This document shows, piece after piece, positions 59,701 to 64,000 of a DNA stretch of 64,000 nt; position 1 is the first letter of the stretch; each line of letters begins with the position of its first letter. The position numbers and the translations under genes are program-made. This DNA comes from CAIVAT01 sp964473485 (GTDB taxonomy: Bacteria > Bacteroidota > Bacteroidia > Bacteroidales > FEN-979): positions 52,104 to 116,103 of the forward strand of contig CAYYPH010000010.1 of the NCBI GenBank assembly GCA_964473485.1, written 5' to 3'. The notes under the pieces are model-generated. The model had not been told where the DNA came from, made no database searches, and saw only the letters and a list, made by a program, of their open reading frames with translations.

Positions 59701-61209
59701 TTACTGTGTTATTTCCATGCTTTTTTTAAACTCTTTTCGCAATACAACGGCTGCGAACAGGGCAAGCAACGCCAGGTTGAAGGCCAGTGAAAGAAGGAAA
59801 TCCTGCGGATGAACAACGGTGCTGATCCCATACAGGAGGAGGGCCAGGGCCAGGTAGCCGAAGAACTTTTTGAGATTATAGTTTACCGGGTAATATTTGC
59901 GGCCAACGAGGTAACACAGGACCATCATGACCAGGTAGCAGAAGAAGGTGGCCCAGGCGGATCCGAGGTACCCGTGGATCAGGTAGTCGGCCGGGAGGGG
60001 TATCAGGATGATGTTCAGAGCCAGCGTGATGGTCATCCCGGCGATGGTGATCGCCGCTCCCCAGAGTGTCTGGCCCGATAGTTTATACCAGATGGAGAGG
60101 TTGAAATAGACGCCCAGGAAAATTTTTGCCATCATCAGGACGGGGATAACCGCCCGTGCTTCGCGGAATTCCGGTCCGGTGAGGCGGATGAAGAGGGTGT
60201 CGAGGAAGAGCGTGGTGACCAGGAAGATCCCTGAAACCACGATCACGAAATAGTCCATAATCCTGGCGTACATCAGTTTGGCATCCTTGTTTTTCATCAG
60301 GGCGAAGAAGAAGGGCTCTGCCGCGAACCGGTAAGCCTGGATAAAGAGGACCATCATCACGGCGATCTTATAGCAGGCGCTGTAGATCCCCACCTGCGAT
60401 TCGGCTTCGGCGGGCGACACGGGAAGGAAGTAACGCAACAGGATCCGGTCGATGGTCTCGTTGACAATGCCCGCCATCCCGGCGATCATCAGGGGAAGCG
60501 AATAGATGATCATCCGCATCCAGAGGTGCCGGTCGAATTTCCATTTAAGGCGGATCACCTGGGGCAGGAGCAGCAGCATGGTGACCAGGCTGGCGATGAG
60601 GTTGGCGATAAAAACATATTCAAGTCTCCAATCGGGGCGGTAGACGAGGGCGATGATCTTACCGGCGAAGGTTTCCTTGTAATGGTCTGCCAGCCAGGGA
60701 CAGAGGAGCAGGAAGAAAAGGTTGAGGAGCACCAGGGTGAAGATGTTCACCGTCTTTATGAACGAGAACCAGATGGGCCGGTTCAGAGCCCGGAGGCGTG
60801 CGAAGGGGATGGCGGTAAGGACATCGAAGGCGATGATCCATGCGAACCAGGTAATGAAGTATGGGTATTGCGGGTAACTGATCCAACCCGCTATGGTGGG
60901 CGCGAACAGGGTGGCCAGTAAAAGAAAGATGCCGGTGGTGGCCAGCAGGGAGATGAGTCCCGTGCTGTAAACCTTTTCCTTGTCGGGTTCCAGCTCGCTG
61001 AAGCGGAAGAAGGCCGTCTCCATGCCGTAGGTTAGGATGACCATCAGCAGGGCGGTGTAGGAGTAAAAGATGTTCATGATCCCGAACTCGCCGGTGGTCA
61101 GGATGCCGTAGGTATACAGCGGCACGAGCAGGTAATTGAGAAACCGTCCGAGGATGCTCGGGATGCCGTAGATGGCCGTCTGGCCGGCTAAGCGTTTGAA
61201 GGGATTCAT
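59701..61209 (-). CDS. Polysaccharide flippase (MOP superfamily, second copy)
   Basis: 502 residues with about 14 helices. The start is ATG 61209 (MNPFKRLAGQTAIYGIPSIL); GTG at 61215 would add only two residues. GRFLNYLLVPLYTYGILTTG, FGIMNIFYSYTALLMVILTY and ETAFFRF match lipopolysaccharide-biosynthesis flippases common in Bacteroidota next to dut. It presumably exports another lipid-linked glycan than the one from 1-26 kb. A TACCTTTG box lies only 5 nt upstream. Confidence 0.87.
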   Translation of the reverse strand: MNPFKRLAGQTAIYGIPSILGRFLNYLLVPLYTYGILTTGEFGIMNIFYSYTALLMVILTYGMETAFFRFSELEPDKEKVYSTGLISLLATTGIFLLLATLFAPTIAGWISYPQYPYFITWFAWIIAFDVLTAIPFARLRALNRPIWFSFIKTVNIFTLVLLNLFFLLLCPWLADHYKETFAGKIIALVYRPDWRLEYVFIANLIASLVTMLLLLPQVIRLKWKFDRHLWMRMIIYSLPLMIAGMAGIVNETIDRILLRYFLPVSPAEAESQVGIYSACYKIAVMMVLFIQAYRFAAEPFFFALMKNKDAKLMYARIMDYFVIVVSGIFLVTTLFLDTLFIRLTGPEFREARAVIPVLMMAKIFLGVYFNLSIWYKLSGQTLWGAAITIAGMTITLALNIILIPLPADYLIHGYLGSAWATFFCYLVMMVLCYLVGRKYYPVNYNLKKFFGYLALALLLYGISTVVHPQDFLLSLAFNLALLALFAAVVLRKEFKKSMEITQ

Positions 61210-61214
61210 CCACA

Positions 61215-61222
61215 CAAAGGTA
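61215..61222 (-). promoter_or_regulatory. -7 box TACCTTTG, 5 nt before ATG
   Basis: TAnnTTTG match ending 5 nt before the ATG at 61209; suggests a leaderless or very short leader transcript. Confidence 0.5.
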
Positions 61223-61234
61223 GGGATTTTTTAT

Positions 61235-61311
61235 TCGCTCCTACGGAGCGGGGGGCGGGGTGTTCGGTCATCATTGCCCGGCTATCGTAATTCCGCTCCT
61301 ACGGAGCGGGG
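61235..61311. repeat. Palindromic interspersed repeat, copy 2 plus partial copy
   Basis: The 40-nt block of 46478-46520 recurs at 61267-61311, ending CCGCTCCTACGGAGCGGGG; a partial core CGCTCCTACGGAGCG lies at 61235-61249. It sits between the divergent flippase and RNase H genes. Confidence 0.87.
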
Positions 61312-61326
61312 TTGAATATTCTGCAG

Positions 61327-61334
61327 TATCTTTG
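61327..61334 (+). promoter_or_regulatory. -7 box TATCTTTG
   Basis: TAnnTTTG match 15 nt before the ATG at 61350, with AGGAAG between as a possible ribosome-binding site. It supports the shorter start of the RNase H gene. Confidence 0.55.
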
Positions 61335-61349
61335 CGATTTTTCAGGAAG

Positions 61350-61982
61350 ATGCCCAAAAACAAATTCTATGTCGTCTGGCAGGGCAGGAAGCCCGGAATT
61401 TACGATGGATGGGAGGATTGCAAACGGCAAGTGGAGGGATTTACGGGAGCCCAATACAAGGGGTTTCCGACCATCGACCTCGCGCGCGCCGCATTTCATG
61501 ATGATCCCGGAAAATACCTGACCAAAGGTCTCATTGCCCCGAAAAAGGTGGTTTGCACCAATCCCCTGGTTGGAGAACCCATTGCCGACAGCATTTGCGT
61601 GGATGCCGCCTGCGCGGGAAATCCGGGCAAACTGGAGTACCGGGGAGTGGATACGAAAAGCGGGGCGGAGTTGTTCCGGGTGGGTCCTTTTCCTGAAGGG
61701 ACCGTCAACCTCGGGGAGTTCCTCGGGATCGTCCATGCGCTGGCCTTCCTGAAGAAACGTGACATCGACTGGCCGGTATATTCCGATTCACGGACGGCCA
61801 TCGCCTGGGTCAGGAAAAAGGCGATCAACACGAAGCTTGTACCCTCTTCGAAAAATGCTGAACTTTTCGGACTGGTGCAGCGGGCGGTGAACTGGCTGAA
61901 GGAGAACCGGTGGCCCAACCGGATCCTGAAATGGGAAACCGAATACTGGGGCGAGATCCCGGCCGACTTCGGACGAAAGTAG
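61350..61982 (+). CDS. Ribonuclease H with viroplasmin-like N-terminal domain
   Basis: 210 residues. The N-terminal 45 residues (KFYVVWQGRKPGIYDGWEDC, GAQYKGFPTIDLARAAF) form the caulimovirus viroplasmin/RNase H1 hybrid-binding domain. The C-terminal RNase H fold keeps the acidic set: Asp in ICVDAACAGNPG, Glu in LGEFLGIVHAL, Asp in VYSDSRTAIAWV, Asp in EIPADFGRK. It cleaves RNA in RNA-DNA hybrids. ATG 61350 follows AGGAAG and removes a 30-residue extension that would read the palindromic repeat. It converges on yraN (10 nt apart). Confidence 0.9.
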   Translation: MPKNKFYVVWQGRKPGIYDGWEDCKRQVEGFTGAQYKGFPTIDLARAAFHDDPGKYLTKGLIAPKKVVCTNPLVGEPIADSICVDAACAGNPGKLEYRGVDTKSGAELFRVGPFPEGTVNLGEFLGIVHALAFLKKRDIDWPVYSDSRTAIAWVRKKAINTKLVPSSKNAELFGLVQRAVNWLKENRWPNRILKWETEYWGEIPADFGRK

Positions 61983-61992
61983 GCGTCCGGTT

Positions 61993-62352
61993 TCAGAAGG
62001 CATAGAAAGCGTCTTCGATGTGCCGGATGGTGTGATGATCGTTACCGAGTATCACCGCGATCACATCGAACCGGATCTCGCCCTCCGCTTTCCGGTAGCG
62101 GAACCAGGCATTGGCCGCATTGACCAGGATGCGTTGTTTGCGTGGCACGACCGACGACTCGGGATCAAACGACCAGTCGGCGCGGTGTGTCTTGACCTCC
62201 ACGATAACGATTTCATTTCCTTTCCTTGCCACAATGTCAATTTCATGGTGACCCCACCGCCAGTTCCGTTCAATGATCTCGTATCCGTGGACGGTCAGGT
62301 ACCTGCAGGCGAGGTCTTCGCCCGATTTTCCGGTTTGAATATGGTCAGGCAT
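61993..62352 (-). CDS. yraN: YraN-family (UPF0102) endonuclease-like protein
   Basis: 119 residues: GEDLACRYLTVHGYEIIERN, WGHHEIDIVARKGNEIVIVE and VKTH form the nuclease-like core (E-x(n)-D-x(n)-ExK), matching UPF0102 length. I start at ATG 62352 (MPDHIQTGKSGED); the longer frame from 62478 would translate repeat DNA (PRSPVHPLTRSPV). Function in Holliday-junction processing or DNA uptake has been proposed for relatives but is not established. Confidence 0.9.
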   Translation of the reverse strand: MPDHIQTGKSGEDLACRYLTVHGYEIIERNWRWGHHEIDIVARKGNEIVIVEVKTHRADWSFDPESSVVPRKQRILVNAANAWFRYRKAEGEIRFDVIAVILGNDHHTIRHIEDAFYAF

Positions 62353-62805
62353 TTGTTGGTTGTTTATGGGGGTTGTTGGATAGGTGAGTGGGGGAACGGG
62401 AGAGCGGGTGAGCGGGTGAACGGGTGAGCGGGGGAGGGTAAAGGGATTTGTTGTGTTCCGGGGGCTTAATGAAAGCAATGCCTGGGTTTACCTCTTCATG
62501 GCCTCCCTGAGCCGGAGGTGTGCCGTGCGGGTGCATGGTCATTTCAGGTTGCTGGTTTACAATCATCTCCGAATTTATTTCCTGCATAAAAAATACATTT
62601 CACCGAGTCCGCCGATCAACCGTGTGTTGAGGTAAAGCGTTGTTAACAATCCTGTTCCTGTCAGGCATGCCTGGTCCTGCCCGGCCGGAAACGCAACCGA
62701 TGGTTAATCGGAAAAAATCACAAAAGTGAGGTTCCGGATGCATTTTTTTTCGGGGCGCCCCGGAGATTTCATTTTTCCGTCATCCGCGAATTCAAAAATC
62801 TGATT
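62353..62805. other. Intergenic with GGTGAGCG-type repeats and no clear gene
   Basis: At 62375-62450 words such as GGTGAGCG, GGTGAACG and GGGAGAGC repeat at 8-9 nt, as at 52883. Beyond, a minus-strand frame at about 62587-62460 (MQEINSEMIVNQQPEMTMHP) could encode a small peptide, but I see no family or promoter. An A+T-rich stretch with the promoter of the LD-carboxypeptidase gene ends the region. Confidence 0.5.
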
Positions 62806-62813
62806 TAACTTTG
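62806..62813 (+). promoter_or_regulatory. -7 box TAACTTTG, 4 nt before ATG
   Basis: TAnnTTTG match ending 4 nt before the ATG at 62818; same spacing as at 48371. Confidence 0.55.
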
Positions 62814-62817
62814 ACCC

Positions 62818-63717
62818 ATGATCCAGCCCCCGTTTCTAAGAAAAGGAGATAAAGTAGGCATCGTGGCGCCGGCGCGCGCCATCACCTTCGAGGAGGTGCA
62901 TCCTGCCATCAGGTTCCTGCAGCGCTATGAGCTGGAGGTGGTGCTTGGAACCCACATTTTCAGCAAATCAAACCAGTTTGCAGGAACCGACAGCCAGCGC
63001 CTGTTCGATCTTCAGCAGATGCTCGACGATCCGACGATCAGCGCCATTATCTGTGCAAGGGGTGGCTACGGTACTGCCCGGATCATCGACCGGCTTGATT
63101 TCACCGAGTTCTGCCGCAACCCGAAATGGATCGTGGGGTACAGCGATGTAACGGTGCTGCACGCTCACATCCACCGGCAATTTGGCATCGAGACCATGCA
63201 TGCCACCATGCCGGTGAACATCAAAGGCGACAAGCCCAACGAATCGATGCAGACCATGATGAATGCGTTGTCGGGTTACCGGATCGGGTATACCTGGGCC
63301 GGATCCGGTTTGTCGAGACCCGGCATTACCGAAGGGATCCTGACCGGCGGGAACCTTTCGATCCTATACAGCCTCACCGGCACTCCTTCGGAACCGGATA
63401 TGACGGGCAAGATACTCTTCCTCGAAGACCTCGATGAATATCTTTATCACATCGACCGGATGATGGTAAGTCTGAAACGGGTGGGCACATTCGGAAAGCT
63501 GGCCGGACTGATCGTAGGTGGAATGAGCAAGATGCGCGACAATGAGATCCCTTTCGGCAAAACTCCGGCTGAGATCATTTCCGAAGCTGTCCGGGAATAC
63601 AAGTACCCCGTCTGTTTCAATTTCCCCGCCGGTCACACGGAACCGAACCTGGCCCTGATTTTAGGCCGCCAGGTCAGACTGAAAGTGGGGAAAGAGAACG
63701 AGCTGAGTTTTCTTTAA
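62818..63717 (+). CDS. LD-carboxypeptidase (S66)
   Basis: 299 residues. FLRKGDKVGIVAPARAI (6-22), ARGGYGTARIIDRLD, nucleophile Ser in WIVGYSDVTVLH, catalytic Glu in LFLEDLDEYLYHIDRM and catalytic His in FNFPAGHTEPNLAL. It removes the terminal D-Ala from tetrapeptides during murein recycling in the cytoplasm, or acts on related peptides. Length and order of the Ser-Glu-His triad fit S66 proteins. The TAACTTTG box 4 nt upstream implies a leaderless transcript. Confidence 0.92.
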   Translation: MIQPPFLRKGDKVGIVAPARAITFEEVHPAIRFLQRYELEVVLGTHIFSKSNQFAGTDSQRLFDLQQMLDDPTISAIICARGGYGTARIIDRLDFTEFCRNPKWIVGYSDVTVLHAHIHRQFGIETMHATMPVNIKGDKPNESMQTMMNALSGYRIGYTWAGSGLSRPGITEGILTGGNLSILYSLTGTPSEPDMTGKILFLEDLDEYLYHIDRMMVSLKRVGTFGKLAGLIVGGMSKMRDNEIPFGKTPAEIISEAVREYKYPVCFNFPAGHTEPNLALILGRQVRLKVGKENELSFL

Positions 63718-63800
63718 TCGTGACGCGTGATCCGTGACGGGTGACGGGTGATAGGATGGATTGAGTGAATGAGTGAATGAGTGAATGAGTGAATATTTTT
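63717..63800. repeat. 7/8-nt repeats, GTGACGC and GTGAATGA words
   Basis: GTGACGC, GTGATCC, GTGACGG, GTGACGG, then GTGAATGA four times, directly downstream of the carboxypeptidase stop. The same two word types, in the same order, occur at 56570-56670. Confidence 0.87.
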
Positions 63801-64000
63801 ATCCCTACTCGCAATTAGCTAATCACTGATCACTGATTTTGACTGATCTTCGACACCGACATTTTTTAAAACATTGTATTTCATTAAATTACGATAAAAC
63901 AATTTACCCGTGGCACTACAAAATGCCATTCAGCAATCCGGTGGTCTTGTGGCTATCTTTTCATGTCAATTCTCTGATTGTTGGTGGAAGCGCCACCCCT
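63801..64000. other. Right edge, no gene recognised
   Basis: ATCACTGATCACTGAT words, then an A+T-rich stretch, then about 80 nt of moderate G+C ending in the hairpin GGTGGAAGCGCCACC at 63983-63997. No reading frame is supported; the sequence is cut off by the window. Confidence 0.35.

Noticed and set aside
62345..62587. 80-codon minus-strand frame upstream of yraN
   Set aside because: Half of it translates repeat DNA (PLTRSPAHPLSRSP); the remaining peptide has no recognisable relative or promoter.
1..64000. tRNA, rRNA, riboswitch or origin of replication
   Set aside because: I looked for cloverleaf-like and conserved rRNA blocks, DnaA-box clusters and known riboswitch cores and saw none; a covariance-model scan would be decisive.

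Overview
The window is chromosomal DNA of a Bacteroidota bacterium, most likely a Bacteroidales-type genome. Two very large secreted proteins end in type IX secretion (T9SS) sorting domains. Eight genes or gene remnants carry a TAnnTTTG -7 promoter box close upstream of the start. The order flippase, dut, TPR protein, DUF4292 lipoprotein, LytM/EnvC-like protein and the lipoprotein and FISUMP families also fit that phylum. A run of 100 N at 53039-53138 shows a draft scaffold. I saw no rRNA, tRNA or CRISPR array.

Layout. (1) 1-25.7 kb, all on the minus strand: an A+T-rich surface-polysaccharide locus. It holds a Wzx flippase, a glycosyltransferase, a CDP-6-deoxyhexose module (rfbF, rfbG, a 3,5-epimerase-like gene, a C-methyltransferase, a cephalosporin-hydroxylase-like methyltransferase, a reductase and an acyltransferase) and a nonulosonic acid module. 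The latter contains legC, legH, legI, legG, a ptmE-like CBS-nucleotidyltransferase, an N-acetyl-sugar amidotransferase, a second divergent NeuB-like gene, a cytidylyltransferase, a YhcH-family protein, a Gfo/Idh oxidoreductase and a PtmA-like SDR. A PglK/MsbA-like ABC exporter closes it. Two full IS5-family copies, one IS5 remnant and a broken IS1595-type element are scattered in it, all in the same orientation as the genes. No legB 4,6-dehydratase and no Wzy polymerase are visible. (2) 25.8-33.3 kb: an AlbA/Schlafen-like regulator, a WecA/MraY-type initiating transferase, a group of nucleotidyltransferase/AbiEii genes, a GT2 and a TMTC-like TPR membrane protein. (3) 33.3-46.5 kb: a 1793-residue C10 protease/VWA T9SS protein, a FISUMP protein, two large GT-C-like membrane proteins and a coiled-coil protein. 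(4) 46.5-52.9 kb: a CNNM/CorC transporter, a decayed AAA ATPase, a 1271-residue T9SS Asp-box propeller protein and a HigB(truncated)/HigA pair. (5) 53-64 kb: an EamA transporter, the conserved LytM-DUF4292-TPR-dut block, a BrnTA toxin-antitoxin pair, a second flippase, RNase H, YraN and an LD-carboxypeptidase.

How they work together. Regions 1 and 2 should make an undecaprenyl-linked glycan carrying a legionaminic-acid-like sugar (possibly acetamidino-modified) and a C-methylated CDP-6-deoxyhexose, started by the WecA-like enzyme and exported by the flippases.

The most unusual signal is a family of short-period repeats, mostly 7 nt with some 8 nt, built from a small set of quite different words. 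They fill at least ten intergenic gaps, and the same words occur in frame inside two coding genes, between protein domains. In several genes the true start codon is recognisable because the upstream extension would have to translate these repeats.
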